A DNA stretch of 64,000 nucleotides from Acidimicrobiales bacterium (GCA_017883135.1 JADGOE010000009.1:1-64000), one strand, 5' to 3'. Counted from the first letter of the stretch, positions 40,751 through 51,238 are shown. Translations and numbers: made by a program. The notes: generated from the letters alone by a model not told the origin.

Positions 40751-40905
40751 CTCTTTCCGGTCCCGAGGATCGTCCACGGGTGCCAGTCTCGCAGTGTCGT
40801 ACCGGGAACGGTCAGACAATCTCGTGTCCCGGCCCCAGACAATGGCGGGAGTGTGGCGGCCGTGAGGGTTCAGGCGGCATCCACACTGTGTGCAAGGCTG
40901 CCGCA

Positions 40906-41319
40906 ATGGAGCAGCGCGTTTCTCTCGTCACTCTCGGCGTTGCCAATACTGCCAAAGCACGTGCCTTCTATGAGGCTCTCGGGTGGTCAGGAGAAACGCC
41001 TGACGGCGACGTCGTCTTCTTCCAGTCCGGGGGCATGATCGTCGCACTCTGGGGAAGGGACCAGCTCGTCGACGACAGCACTGTCATCGACAACGGTGGC
41101 TGGGGGTGTCACCCTCGCCCACAACGCAGCGTCAGCCGACGAGGTAGATTCGATCCTCGCTGCTGCCCGAAAGGCTGGCGCTTCGATCGGCCGCTCCGGA
41201 GCAGCGACGGTTTGGGGCGGATACTCCGCATCTTCATCGACCCCGATGGCCACCCTTGGGAAGTGGCGTTCAACCCCGGGTGGCGTCTCGAAAGCGACGG
41301 AACGATCCATCTCCACTAG
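40906..41319 (+). pseudogene. VOC (glyoxalase-like) protein with two compensating frameshifts
   Basis: Ends read in one frame ('VTLGVANTAKARAFYEALGW', 'IFIDPDGHPWEVAFNPGW'); middle in the 41096 frame ('GGVTLAHNAASADEVDSILAAARKAGASI'). Confidence 0.75.
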
Positions 41320-41510
41320 CCGCACGACCCATCGACGGCCCCGGTCACTTGCTCGATTCACCAACTGCACCCCATCCGACGCCGGCAGTGGGAACAGCCG
41401 AGCGCCGGTGGTCACGAAATGGGCACAGGCCCGGAGCCGGGTGGCGGAACCCAGCTCGACGGACCTGCCTCATCAATTATAGGGAGAAAACGGTTTCGTC
41501 CAACCGGTGC

Positions 41511-41725
41511 TCAGCGGCCGCGGCCAACGCTGGCCAGTATCGGGTGTTGGCCAAACCAGCCCGGGACGCGGCGGGTCAGCTCAGTCGGGCCGTGCAGCGT
41601 GATCTGCCCGTCCGTGAGAGCGTCGACGAAGAGCGCATCGCCCATCCACACCCGGGTGAGGGTGCGCAGGTCGGCCTCGACAGCCACATCGACTGCTATT
41701 CCCGGATCGGTGAGGCACACGTCGA
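41511..41725 (-). pseudogene. C-terminal remnant resembling an HxlR-type regulator with SCP2-like domain
   Basis: 'VDVCLTDPGIAVDVAVEADLRTLTRVWMGDALFVDALTDGQITLHGPTELTRRVPGWF'; no matching N-terminal ORF upstream. Confidence 0.5.
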
Positions 41726-42410
41726 CGTCGCTCTTGTCAACGACGACCCCTCGTACGCCGACTGGGAATGGCTGGTCGCGCACGATCAAGACGATTCAAG
41801 AGTCACGATCACCGTCGACCTCAGTCCGACCACGTTCTGGCGCAAGTACCTCTTCGTCAGGATTCGCCGCCCGGCACCCCGAAAGAAGATTCGCGATTCG
41901 CTGCGGGCGCTCGCTACCGCCGATCTCTCCTGATCTCAGGTCGAGGCCAGGTCACGCCGATGGGTCGCCGACTCCAAGCGGTACTGCGTGTGGGGTCCCG
42001 ATCGGTCGTCTCCGCACCCAGTCGTCCGTTGCCACGGACACCGGTCCACGAACCCCGCCGAGGTTGGTCCGCTCATACACATTCGCCCACCGACCCCATC
42101 GGGCCCATGCTCGACCAGCAGCGACGAAACGGCGTCTCTCGCACTCCATGGCAAGAGCGCTACCTCAAGACGCCCTCCCCCAACGGCTTCTTTGCGAAAA
42201 CCACCCGCTGGAGCTGGTTGGTTCCCTCGTAGATCTGGGAGCTCGGATCTGGGGGTCCAGCTGGTACCCCCCCACTGCGCTGACCTGGGTCTATTCCGGA
42301 CCGAGTCGCCCTGAATCCACCCAGTTCCGCCGAGTTGTAGGGATAACGTAGGGATGGATTCGGCGATTGCCCGCCATCCCTTGGTCTTGATCCAGTCCGG
42401 AGCTGATCAG

Positions 42411-42983
42411 TCAGCGTTCCATCCCTGGGCCATCCCTCCGTCGCGCATCTCGCTGTGCGATCTGCCGCTCGTTCCCAGGAAACATCTCATCGAGCAGAAA
42501 CTGCACCCTCAGAGCGATCACGTGATTGGGGTACGTCGACTCGATCAGGTCCAGACCCTCTTCGGCGGTGGAGAAACCACACAGGTCATAGAGGAATCGG
42601 ATGTCGTCTTGATCACGTTCGATTCGGGACGCCAACAGCTTCATGGCCAGCAGGTAGCGGGGCGATGCTGCGGCGACGCTCAGGTGATCTCCTTCAAAGA
42701 CTCCGATGCGCTCCGGATCCGGACCTGGCATGAACGCCTTCGCCCCATCGTTCAGCCAGTCATCCTCGATCTGCAGACGTTCGGCGACCCGGGTCGCTGC
42801 CTTCCGCACTTCCGCTGCCGGCACGAAGACGGCATCCACGTCGACCGTTGCCCGTCGGGCGTCGTACGCGAGGGCCATCGCTGCGCCGCCGACCACGAAC
42901 ACCTTCCCCCGGACCCCAACAGCACCCAGCTCTTCGTCGAGCGATCGCAACGCCACAAGTAGCCCTTCGCGATCGAGCAGCAC
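42411..42983 (-). CDS. DUF6036/AbiEii-like nucleotidyltransferase
   Basis: 'VFVVGGAAMALAYDARRATVDVDAVFVPAAEVRKAATRVAERLQIEDDWLNDGAKAFM'. Confidence 0.75.
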   Translation of the reverse strand: MLLDREGLLVALRSLDEELGAVGVRGKVFVVGGAAMALAYDARRATVDVDAVFVPAAEVRKAATRVAERLQIEDDWLNDGAKAFMPGPDPERIGVFEGDHLSVAAASPRYLLAMKLLASRIERDQDDIRFLYDLCGFSTAEEGLDLIESTYPNHVIALRVQFLLDEMFPGNERQIAQRDARRRDGPGMER

Positions 42984-42985
42984 GG

Positions 42986-43381
42986 CTAGGCGTAGGCCAG
43001 AGCGCCCGAGGTGATGAACACACCTCGTCGGGCAAAGGAGATCGGGCTGTATGCGATGGCGTCGGCGTGCAACGACTGAATTCCCGAAACGAACCACCAC
43101 TCATCGAGGAATCGGCTCAGACCCTCGACCCACATCGGGGCGAACAGTCCCGCCCGAGCACAGAGGTACTCAGCGATGGCGGCGAGCAAGGCGTCATAGC
43201 GTGCGTCCCCCGTCGAGACGGGTTCGGGAGCAAGAAGGTCCTGGCGATCTTCGACCGGAGCACGGTCGAAGATCTCGACGCACCGGAAGGCGAGCCGAAG
43301 AGCTCCCGATTCGTCGCCCTCGGAAAGACACTCGCCGACCTCAAGGCCGACGTCGGCGATGCTCGGTCGCTGATAGGCCAT
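42986..43381 (-). CDS. Putative partner of the DUF6036 nucleotidyltransferase
   Basis: 131-aa ORF ending 2 nt before the nucleotidyltransferase GTG start. Confidence 0.5.
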   Translation of the reverse strand: MAYQRPSIADVGLEVGECLSEGDESGALRLAFRCVEIFDRAPVEDRQDLLAPEPVSTGDARYDALLAAIAEYLCARAGLFAPMWVEGLSRFLDEWWFVSGIQSLHADAIAYSPISFARRGVFITSGALAYA

Positions 43382-43476
43382 CCCCTCATCGTAGAGGCAG
43401 GGTGTCTCAATCGACGGTCGAAGCCCAGCATCAGCAGCAGAATCAGGTCGCGTCGGCGTCTGACGGCGTGCAGCCA

Positions 43477-43849
43477 TCATGACGTAGCCCTGATCTCCGA
43501 AGGAACGCCGCCGACCAGTACGACTCCTTCCTCGACAATCGTTCGCCACGGGTCCCCCTTGCCACGGATCAGCGGCGGCAACTCGTCCATGGTGGCTTCG
43601 AGCAGGTTGACCGGGTTGCCGGCGTTCGGACCGCCTGGTCGGTCCACTGGCCGAGCGCCGACGTCCACCCGCAGTCGCCAACCTGTGCTTCGGAGGGCGC
43701 CACGGCCAGCACGTCGATATCGCTGTTCTCGCGTGCATCGCCACGAACGAACCAAACACCACGAGACACACCGGGGCCGGCCGAATCTGCCTCGCCTCCT
43801 CTGCCAGCCGAGCCAACACCCGGCGTTGGAGGTCCGCCAGTACGAGCAC
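43477..43849 (-). pseudogene. MNT-type nucleotidyltransferase, frameshifted
   Basis: 'VCLVVFGSFV' / 'VRGDARENSDIDVLAVAPSEAQ' / 'WRLRVDVGARPVDRPGGPNAGNPVNLLEATMDELPPLI' in three successive frames. Confidence 0.65.
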
Positions 43850-43924
43850 CGCCCGTAGCGTCCCCCGACAGCAAGGGGCGCTTGACCTGCGACAATTCCG
43901 CTCCGCCGCGTGGAGTCTAAATCT

Positions 43925-45076
43925 CTATCCCAACAGCTTCTTTGCGATGACCACCCGCTGGACCTGGTTGGTTCCTTCGTAGATCTGGGTGATCTTCGCA
44001 TCGCGCATGAAGCGCTCGACGGGGAAGTCCTTGGTGAACCCGTAGCCGCCCAGCAACTGCACGGCATCGGTCGACACCGCCATCGCCGTGTCGGATGCGA
44101 AGCACTTGGCCATGGCACCCACCATGGTGAGCTCGTCCTCGGGGTCTCCGTTGTCGATGAGCGAGCAGGCCCGGTACACCAGGGTCCGGGCAGCCTCGTT
44201 GCGCATGGCCATCTCCGCCAACATGAAGCGCAGCCCCTGGAGATCGGCGATGGGCTTGCCGAACGCCTTTCGCTCCTGCATGTATCCCGCGGCATAGTCG
44301 ATGGCCCCCTGGGCGATCCCCACCGCCTGCGACCCGATGGTGGGGCGGCTCCGGTCGAGCGTGTGCATGGCGATGGTGAACCCCATCCCCTCCCCACCGA
44401 TCAGGTGGGAGGACGGCACCCGGACCTCATCGAAGGACACCGCGGCGGTCGGACTTCCACGCAGGCCCATCTTGTCCTCATACGGTGCAACTTCGACACC
44501 CCAGTCAGCATCGACGATGAAGCAGCTGATCCCGCGTCGGCCGGCATCCGGGTCGGTCACCGCGAAGACGGTGTAGACGTCCGAAATCCCAGCGTTGGTG
44601 ATCCAGTACTTGGTCCCCGACAGCAGGTAGTCGTCTCCGTCGCGCACCGCCCGGGTCCGCATGGCGGCCACATCGCTCCCCGCGTCGGCCTCGGACAAGC
44701 AGTAGCTGGCTTGGCACTCTCCCGACGCCACCCGCGGCAGGTACATACGCTTGAGCTCCTCGGAACCCCAGTTCATCACCGGCAACATGCCGAGCTTGGA
44801 GATGAGCAGGGTCACCGACGTCGAGGCGCATACCCTGGCCAGCTCCTCGGCCATGATGGCCTGGGTCACCATGTCGGCCCCCGCTCCCCCGTACTCGACG
44901 GGGATCCCCAGCGAGGGGAGCTCGAGCTCGACGCATGCGTCGAAGGACTTCTGCGGATAGGTCGCCTCCCGGTCCGCTTCGGCGGCGTTCGGGGCGATCC
45001 GATCCTCGGCGAACTTGCGGAGGGTGTCACGGAATTGGCGATGGGTCTCGGTGAGAGCGAAGGAAGGGGCGTTCAT
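43925..45076 (-). CDS. Acyl-CoA dehydrogenase
   Basis: 'YCLSEADAGSDVAAMRTRA', 'YWITNAGISDVYTVFA', 'QIYEGTNQVQRVVIAKKLLG*'. Confidence 0.93.
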   Translation of the reverse strand: MNAPSFALTETHRQFRDTLRKFAEDRIAPNAAEADREATYPQKSFDACVELELPSLGIPVEYGGAGADMVTQAIMAEELARVCASTSVTLLISKLGMLPVMNWGSEELKRMYLPRVASGECQASYCLSEADAGSDVAAMRTRAVRDGDDYLLSGTKYWITNAGISDVYTVFAVTDPDAGRRGISCFIVDADWGVEVAPYEDKMGLRGSPTAAVSFDEVRVPSSHLIGGEGMGFTIAMHTLDRSRPTIGSQAVGIAQGAIDYAAGYMQERKAFGKPIADLQGLRFMLAEMAMRNEAARTLVYRACSLIDNGDPEDELTMVGAMAKCFASDTAMAVSTDAVQLLGGYGFTKDFPVERFMRDAKITQIYEGTNQVQRVVIAKKLLG

Positions 45077-45315
45077 CCCCCCAAGTTACTCACCGGTAGC
45101 CAGGTGTAGTGCCCGGCCTCCCGATGGTTCCTGCTGCGGGCTTCGTCCGGTGCTCCGCTCCCCTCCGTCGCCGAGCCCGGGGTGGTCACAGCGGAGCCGA
45201 AGCGCCTGCTCAGTTGGCCCCCTCGCCGGTCGACAACAATTTCACCTGACATTCCGCCGACGAGGGGCTACTGTTCGGAGTATCAATCACCACAGATAGT
45301 AGTGGAGGCAGCATT

Positions 45316-45741
45316 ATGAGTGAGAATCCTGAGGGACCCGGCTGGTGGATCGCCAGTGATGGCAAGTGGTACGCCCCCGAGCTCCATCCATCGGTCAGGG
45401 GCGTTTCTCCTGCACGCCCGGAAACGGCTGGGAGCGGGCGGACCCAACCGCACAACGGGCAGAGCCCCGTAGAGCAGGGGGCGCACATCGGTCCGCAATT
45501 CCCCGATCTGTTCCAAAAAGCCCTGCAAGGGTCACACCTGGCTGACAACATCTCGGTGAAGTACGACGGGGACGACGAGCGGAACGTGCCCTCGCCCGCA
45601 ACCGGTGTGAGGACCTCCTCGCCGACCAACAGGGGCACCGCCATCGGCTCCACCGTTGGCGGTGCCGGCGGCGGAGCAGGTGCCGTCGGCAGCTTCAGCG
45701 GCGCCTCGGCGACCAAACGGAGGTGGCGCAAGGGTCGCTGA
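45316..45741 (+). CDS. Hypothetical protein with DUF2510-like N-terminus
   Basis: 'GWWIASDGKWYAPE'. Confidence 0.5.
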   Translation: MSENPEGPGWWIASDGKWYAPELHPSVRGVSPARPETAGSGRTQPHNGQSPVEQGAHIGPQFPDLFQKALQGSHLADNISVKYDGDDERNVPSPATGVRTSSPTNRGTAIGSTVGGAGGGAGAVGSFSGASATKRRWRKGR

Positions 45742-45844
45742 CGGCCACGGCTCCACAGGTCCGGCGAATCCGGGGTGCCCACGGTGCGGGTGGGTCCTTC
45801 CGGCGCCTGTCCGTCACCGACGCCCGTCGATCATCGGGGTCCGA

Positions 45845-46702
45845 TCAGACCGTGCCACCCAGGTGTTCGCACAGCAGCCGGTTCAGATCGTCGGGTGCCG
45901 CCTCCGGGATCCAGTGGCTGACGCCCTCGAGTACCTCGAACCGGTACGGTCCCTCCACCCAGCCTGCGGTGGCCTCGGCCGCGGCTCGACCGAGGGCGAT
46001 GTCCCCCGTCGACCAGACATACATGGTGGGCATGGTGATCGGGCCCATGTCCACGTCGACCGAAAGGTCATTGGCCCGGTACCAGTTCAGTGCGGCGGTG
46101 AGGGCTCCCGGCACCGAGAGGACCTCTACATAGCCCTCCGCCCGAGCGGGGTCGATGCTCTGCGTCGCGAACACCTGTCGCAGCCCCTCCCCCGAGAGAT
46201 CCTCCCCGAGCAGGAGCTGCTCGGGGACGTCGGGCTCGCGGAACACCGCCAGGTAGGAAGAGCGCTCGGCCTGATCGGGATCACCGCCGCTCAGTGCTGC
46301 CGCAAGCGCCCGGGGGTGAGGGGTGGACACCGCGGTGAGCGTGCGGACCCGTCGGGGGTGGCGGCCGGCAAAGGCCCAGGCCACCAAGCCGCCCCAGTCG
46401 TGCCCCACGAGGTCGAAGCTCTCCATCCCGAGGGTGTCGGCCAAAGCGCCGACATCGGCGATCAGGTCCTCGAGCAGGTAGTTCCTCACCCCGGTCGGAC
46501 GTGCCCCGGGCGAGTACCCACGCTGGTCCGGAGCCACGGCCCGAAAGCCCTGTTCGCCAAGGGCAAGGAGCTGGCTCGAGAAGGACAGTGACGTCTGTGG
46601 GAATCCGTGGAGGAGGATGACCGGAGGCCCGTCGTCGGGTCCGGCCGTCCGGGTGGTGAACGTCCATCCATTGGCGTCGATCTCTCGCACCGTGATGCCC
46701 AC
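45845..46702 (-). CDS. Alpha/beta hydrolase
   Basis: 'VILLHGFPQTSLSFSSQL', 'DLVGHDWGGLVAWAFAGRHP'. Confidence 0.9.
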   Translation of the reverse strand: MGITVREIDANGWTFTTRTAGPDDGPPVILLHGFPQTSLSFSSQLLALGEQGFRAVAPDQRGYSPGARPTGVRNYLLEDLIADVGALADTLGMESFDLVGHDWGGLVAWAFAGRHPRRVRTLTAVSTPHPRALAAALSGGDPDQAERSSYLAVFREPDVPEQLLLGEDLSGEGLRQVFATQSIDPARAEGYVEVLSVPGALTAALNWYRANDLSVDVDMGPITMPTMYVWSTGDIALGRAAAEATAGWVEGPYRFEVLEGVSHWIPEAAPDDLNRLLCEHLGGTV

Positions 46703-46739
46703 TAGGCCCTCACTTCTTCCGTCGGTCCCCGTGCGGCTG

Positions 46740-47261
46740 TCAGACTCGATCGGGGAGGACCAGTAGCTCCCGCCACTCCCCGATGCGCTCCGCCACTGCC
46801 TCGGGCGTCAGCCGAAGCGTCTGTTCCGGCACACTGTCAGCGATGGCCCGTTGCTGCTGGTAGTGGTGGCCCGCCGATCGAAAGTGGGGTCCTCGGGCCT
46901 CGATCAGGTCCGAGGGCGGGTCGCCCAGGAATCCCCACAGAGTGAAGCCGAAGGTCAGGTCATGCAACACCGGGGCCCGGCCGAATCGTGCGGACCGGCG
47001 CATGGCCACCGCCGTGCAGCCGGCGATCGCGTCCTCGACCGACTCCCCCGCCACCAGCGCGATCCGCTGCTCGAACCTCCGGGCCAGCTTGAGGGCGAAC
47101 CCTTGATCGGGGCCCGGAGTGCCGAGCCGGGCACCGGCGGGCTGGCTGGTCCCGTGCAGTTCGGAAGGGCGGGACTGGGTCCAGATACTCGGAGCACGCA
47201 ATTGGTAGGCGCGACGGACCTGGTCGGCCTCGACGATCGGCACGAAGCTGGGTTGGGTCAC
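46740..47261 (-). CDS. Hypothetical protein
   Basis: ORF with candidate GTG start between two recognised genes. Confidence 0.45.
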   Translation of the reverse strand: MTQPSFVPIVEADQVRRAYQLRAPSIWTQSRPSELHGTSQPAGARLGTPGPDQGFALKLARRFEQRIALVAGESVEDAIAGCTAVAMRRSARFGRAPVLHDLTFGFTLWGFLGDPPSDLIEARGPHFRSAGHHYQQQRAIADSVPEQTLRLTPEAVAERIGEWRELLVLPDRV

Positions 47262-47308
47262 GGTGCGACTCCTGGACGTCGATGGGAAACCTTCATCGGC
47301 CGGTGCTG

Positions 47309-49102
47309 CTACCCGCCGTCGGCTGCGCCAGCGTGAAGCAGACCGTAGACGATGGAGTCCGACAGGGCCTGCCACGATGCGGCAATGATGTTCTCAGAGA
47401 CTCCGATGGTCGTCCACGTGCGATCCCCATTGGTCGAGTCGATGAGTACCCGGGTCACCGAACCGGTGCCCTTGGCGGAGTCGAGCACCCTGACCCGGTA
47501 GTCGACCAGGTGCACCTCCGAAAGCGCCGGGTACCTCGCACCGATGGCCGCGCGGAGCGCGCTGTCCAACGCGTTGACTGGCCCGTTCCCCTCAGCGGTG
47601 GCGACAATTCGCTCGTCGCCGACCTTCATCTTCACCGTGGCCTCGGTGGACAGTCGTTGGCCCTGGTCGGCGATCACCCGGTACGACTCGAGCTGGAAGA
47701 AGTCCTGCTCCCATCCGGTCGAATCCCGGAGGAGGAGCTCGAGCGAGCCGTCCGCCACCTCAAAGTGGTAGCCCTCGTATTCCAGCTTCTTGAGGGAGTC
47801 GAGCACCAATGTCATAGCCCGCGAGTCGAGCTCGAGACCCAGCTCGGCCGCCTTCATGGCCAAGGTCGACCGACCGGCCAGCTCGGAGACGACGAAGCGG
47901 GTCCCGTTCCCGACCAATTCGGGTGCGATGTGCTCGTAGGCGTCTGACCGGCGGGCTATGGCCGACGTGTGAAGTCCGGCCTTGTGAGCGAATACCGACG
48001 CACCGACGAACGGCTGCTGGGGATTGGGTGCCATATTGACCAGCTCGGCAATGTGGTGGGACACCGGGGTGAGCAGCTCGAGGCGATCCGCCGGGATGGT
48101 GTCGACCCTCAGCTTGAGGGAGAGGTCAGGAATCGTCGCCGAGAGATCGGTGTTGCCGGCCCTCTCCCCGTATCCGTTGACACAACCCTGGACATGGGTG
48201 GCGCCCATGGCCACGGCAGCCAATGAGTTGGCGACGGCGCAGCCGCTGTCATTGTGGAAGTGGACACCCACCTGGGTCTCGAAGTCACCCAACACATCGG
48301 CGACGATGCGTTCGACCTCGAAGGGCAAAGTGCCACCGTTGGTGTCGCACAGGACGAGAGTCTCCGCTCCGGCCTCTTCCGCGGCACGCACGATCCGCTT
48401 GGTGAACTCAGGGTTCGCCTTGTAGCCGTCGAAGAAGTGCTCGGCATCGAGGAATACCCGAAGGTCGTTGGCACGCAGGAACTCGACGGAGTCGGCCACC
48501 ATGGCAACCGCCTCGTCGAGTGTCGTGCGGAGGGCATCGACCACATGCATCTCCGAGGACTTGGCCACGATGCAAACCGCCTCGGTCCGTGCATTGACCA
48601 GGTGGCGGAGCGTCTCGTCGTCCTCGGCCTTCACCCCCGCCCGGCGGGTCGACCCGAAGGCGACCAAGGTCGCCCTCGCCAGCACGAGCTCGGACGGTGC
48701 ACGGGCGAAGAACTCTTCATCCTTGGGGTTGGCGCCGGGCCATCCTCCCTCGATGAAGGTGACACCCAGGTGATCGAGCTGCTCGGCCACGCGCAGCTTG
48801 TCGTCGACCGTCAACGACAGGCCTTCCTGCTGTGAGCCGTCCCGGAGAGTGGTGTCGAAGATGTCGACCGCGTCAGGCAGTGCGGGAAGATCGAAATCGT
48901 GCCCTGCCCCCGACGGCGAGGACCGCTCGATCGGTTCTGCCTGAGGCTGCGAGGACGGTTGCTTGTGGTGGACGTGCGCGTGCTGGCCGGGCGTGAGCGG
49001 GTGGGAGTGGCTCGGGCCGTTCCCGTGGGAGTGGCTATGGCCGGTGGCCGGTCGTCCGCCGGCGAAGGACTCGTCGTTCAGCGTGGGGCCGTCAGTCGAC
49101 AT
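47309..49102 (-). CDS. cimA: Citramalate synthase with His-rich N-terminal extension
   Basis: 'DIFDTTLRDGSQQEGLSLTVDDKLRVAEQLDHLGVTFIEGGWPGANPKDEEFF'; two-domain length. Confidence 0.9.
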   Translation of the reverse strand: MSTDGPTLNDESFAGGRPATGHSHSHGNGPSHSHPLTPGQHAHVHHKQPSSQPQAEPIERSSPSGAGHDFDLPALPDAVDIFDTTLRDGSQQEGLSLTVDDKLRVAEQLDHLGVTFIEGGWPGANPKDEEFFARAPSELVLARATLVAFGSTRRAGVKAEDDETLRHLVNARTEAVCIVAKSSEMHVVDALRTTLDEAVAMVADSVEFLRANDLRVFLDAEHFFDGYKANPEFTKRIVRAAEEAGAETLVLCDTNGGTLPFEVERIVADVLGDFETQVGVHFHNDSGCAVANSLAAVAMGATHVQGCVNGYGERAGNTDLSATIPDLSLKLRVDTIPADRLELLTPVSHHIAELVNMAPNPQQPFVGASVFAHKAGLHTSAIARRSDAYEHIAPELVGNGTRFVVSELAGRSTLAMKAAELGLELDSRAMTLVLDSLKKLEYEGYHFEVADGSLELLLRDSTGWEQDFFQLESYRVIADQGQRLSTEATVKMKVGDERIVATAEGNGPVNALDSALRAAIGARYPALSEVHLVDYRVRVLDSAKGTGSVTRVLIDSTNGDRTWTTIGVSENIIAASWQALSDSIVYGLLHAGAADGG

Positions 49103-50021
49103 AGTCCAACCAGTCCTTGTACTGATCGACCTCACCACGCACCGTGGCGAAGTAGGTCTGCTGGAGCTGCTTGGTGACCGGGCCGGGCTTGCCGTCGCCC
49201 ACCGTGCGATCGTCCACCGCCCGGATCGGCACGATCTCGGCGGCGGTTCCGGTCAGGAACGCCTCGTCAGCAGTGTAGAGGTCGGAGCGGATGATCTGCT
49301 CGTAGACCACCTCGTGCCCGAGGTCGCGGGCGATGGTCTCGACCGTCTGTTGGGTGATGCCCTCCAGCGCCCCCGCGTCGGAGGTCGGCGGGGTCATCAA
49401 GCGACCCTTGCGGACGATGAAGATGTTCTCGCCGGTGCACTCGCTGACGTTGCCGTCAGGAGCGAGGAGGATGGCTTCGTCATATCCGGCCTTCAGCGCC
49501 TCCACCTTGGCCAAGGACGAGTTCACGTACATCCCTGTTCCCTTGGCCGCAGTGGGGACCGCGTTGGGGTCGTGGCGCCGCCACGAACTGATCTTCGTCG
49601 TCACCCCGTTGGCCACACCATCTTCACCGAGGTAGGTGCCCCAGGGCCACGCGGCGATCGCCACGTTGACCGGGCACGGTATCGGGTTCAAGCCCATCTC
49701 CCCGTAGCCCAGGTAGACCAGCGGACGGATGTAGCAACCGTCGTCGAGCCCGTTGACCCGGACCAGGCCGCGGGTGGCATCGACGATCTCGTCCACCGAG
49801 TAGGGGATGTCGATCATGAACACCGCGGCCGACACGAACAGGCGCTCGATGTGGTCGCGTAGGCGGAACACCGCCACGCCGCGTTCGGTCGGGTAGGCGC
49901 GAATGCCCTCGAACACGCCGGAGCCGTAGTGCATGGTGTGGGTCAGGACGTGGACCGTGGCGTCGGCCCAATCGACCATCTCACCGTCCATCCAGATCTT
50001 GTCAGTGGGAGTAAGAGGCAT
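49092..50021 (-). CDS. ilvE: Branched-chain amino acid aminotransferase
   Basis: 'TMHYGSGVFEGIRAYPTERGVAVFRLRDHIERL', 'ECTGENIFIVRKGRL'. Confidence 0.92.
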   Translation of the reverse strand: MPLTPTDKIWMDGEMVDWADATVHVLTHTMHYGSGVFEGIRAYPTERGVAVFRLRDHIERLFVSAAVFMIDIPYSVDEIVDATRGLVRVNGLDDGCYIRPLVYLGYGEMGLNPIPCPVNVAIAAWPWGTYLGEDGVANGVTTKISSWRRHDPNAVPTAAKGTGMYVNSSLAKVEALKAGYDEAILLAPDGNVSECTGENIFIVRKGRLMTPPTSDAGALEGITQQTVETIARDLGHEVVYEQIIRSDLYTADEAFLTGTAAEIVPIRAVDDRTVGDGKPGPVTKQLQQTYFATVRGEVDQYKDWLDYVD

Positions 50022-50024
50022 GGC

Positions 50025-51044
50025 TCACAGCCTTTCTGCGATGGCGTCGCCGATGGCGGCGGTCGAGAGAGTGGGATCGGGGTGCGATGCGATGAAGTCG
50101 GCAACCGACTTGGTCATCTTTTCGGCGGCAGAGGCCTCACCGAGATGATCAAGCATCAGCGCGGCTGAACGGATCGCCGCCGCTGGATTCGCCCGTCCGG
50201 TTCCGGCGATGTCGTGCGCGGCGCCGTGCACCGGCTCGAAGAGCGACGGTCCGGTGCGATCGGGGTTGAGGTTGGCCGACGCGGCATAGCCGATCCCACC
50301 GGAGATCGCCCCTGCCAGATCGGTGATGATGTCCCCGAACAGGTTGTCGGTGACGATCACGTCGTAGCGGTTCGGGTTCTCGACCAGATAGATGCAGGTG
50401 GCATCCACGTGGTTGTAGTCACGGACCACCGACGGGAAGTCGGGCGAGATCTCGTCGACGGTGCGCTGCCAGAGGTCGCCGGCAAAGGTGAGGACGTTGG
50501 TCTTGTGCACCAGGGTCAGCTGGTGACGGGGGCGGTCGGCGGCGAGTGCGAAGGCGAAGCGGGCGCACCGCTCCACACCATGGCGGGTGTTGACCGAGCC
50601 CTGGGTGGCCACCTCGAACAGGGTGCCCTTGCGCAAGAACCCGCCCTCCCCTGCGTAGGTTCCCTCGGTGTTCTCACGGATCACCACGAAGTCGCAGTCC
50701 GGCGCAAGCGCACCGGGCACACCGGTGAACGGGCGCATGTTGACATAGAGATCCAGTTCGAAGCGCAGTCGGAGCAGCAGCCCGCGTTCGAGCGCGCCCG
50801 AGGGCACCGCACTCGACCCAACCGGCGGTCCGACGGCTCCGAGGAGGATGGCGTCCTGTCGGCGCAGCTCCTCGAGCACGGCGTCAGGCAGCACCTCTCC
50901 GGTGCGGACGTACCGGTCGGCACCGAGGTCGTAGTCGGTGCAGGAGAGCGACACTCCTGCCGCTCCCACCACCTTGAGCGCCTCAGCGACCACTTCTGGA
51001 CCGATGCCGTCGCCACCGATCACGCCAACCTTGTAGGTGCTCAC
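50025..51044 (-). CDS. leuB: 3-isopropylmalate dehydrogenase
   Basis: '[17 protein letters not shown]', '[31 protein letters not shown]'. Confidence 0.92.
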   Translation of the reverse strand: MSTYKVGVIGGDGIGPEVVAEALKVVGAAGVSLSCTDYDLGADRYVRTGEVLPDAVLEELRRQDAILLGAVGPPVGSSAVPSGALERGLLLRLRFELDLYVNMRPFTGVPGALAPDCDFVVIRENTEGTYAGEGGFLRKGTLFEVATQGSVNTRHGVERCARFAFALAADRPRHQLTLVHKTNVLTFAGDLWQRTVDEISPDFPSVVRDYNHVDATCIYLVENPNRYDVIVTDNLFGDIITDLAGAISGGIGYAASANLNPDRTGPSLFEPVHGAAHDIAGTGRANPAAAIRSAALMLDHLGEASAAEKMTKSVADFIASHPDPTLSTAAIGDAIAERL

Positions 51045-51214
51045 TCTTCTTATGTCCCTCTACTGTCGTCTGCTTCTCGTCGTCGTGCTGTTCGTCCACC
51101 GGTCACCGCTGCCCTGCCAGGCGCACCGGCCCTTGCCCGAACGGAGCACGGGCCCGGACCCCCGAGGCGATTCCTGTCTCTTCACGGCCGATTCGTCTGG
51201 TGGGCCATGAATTG

Positions 51215-51238
51215 AAAAACCGCCCACCAGGTGGACGG
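51215..51238 (-). terminator. Intrinsic terminator-like hairpin plus U-tract upstream of leuB
   Basis: Minus strand CCGTCCACCTGGTGGGCGG-TTTTT; a second hairpin lies at 51245-51269. Confidence 0.65.
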
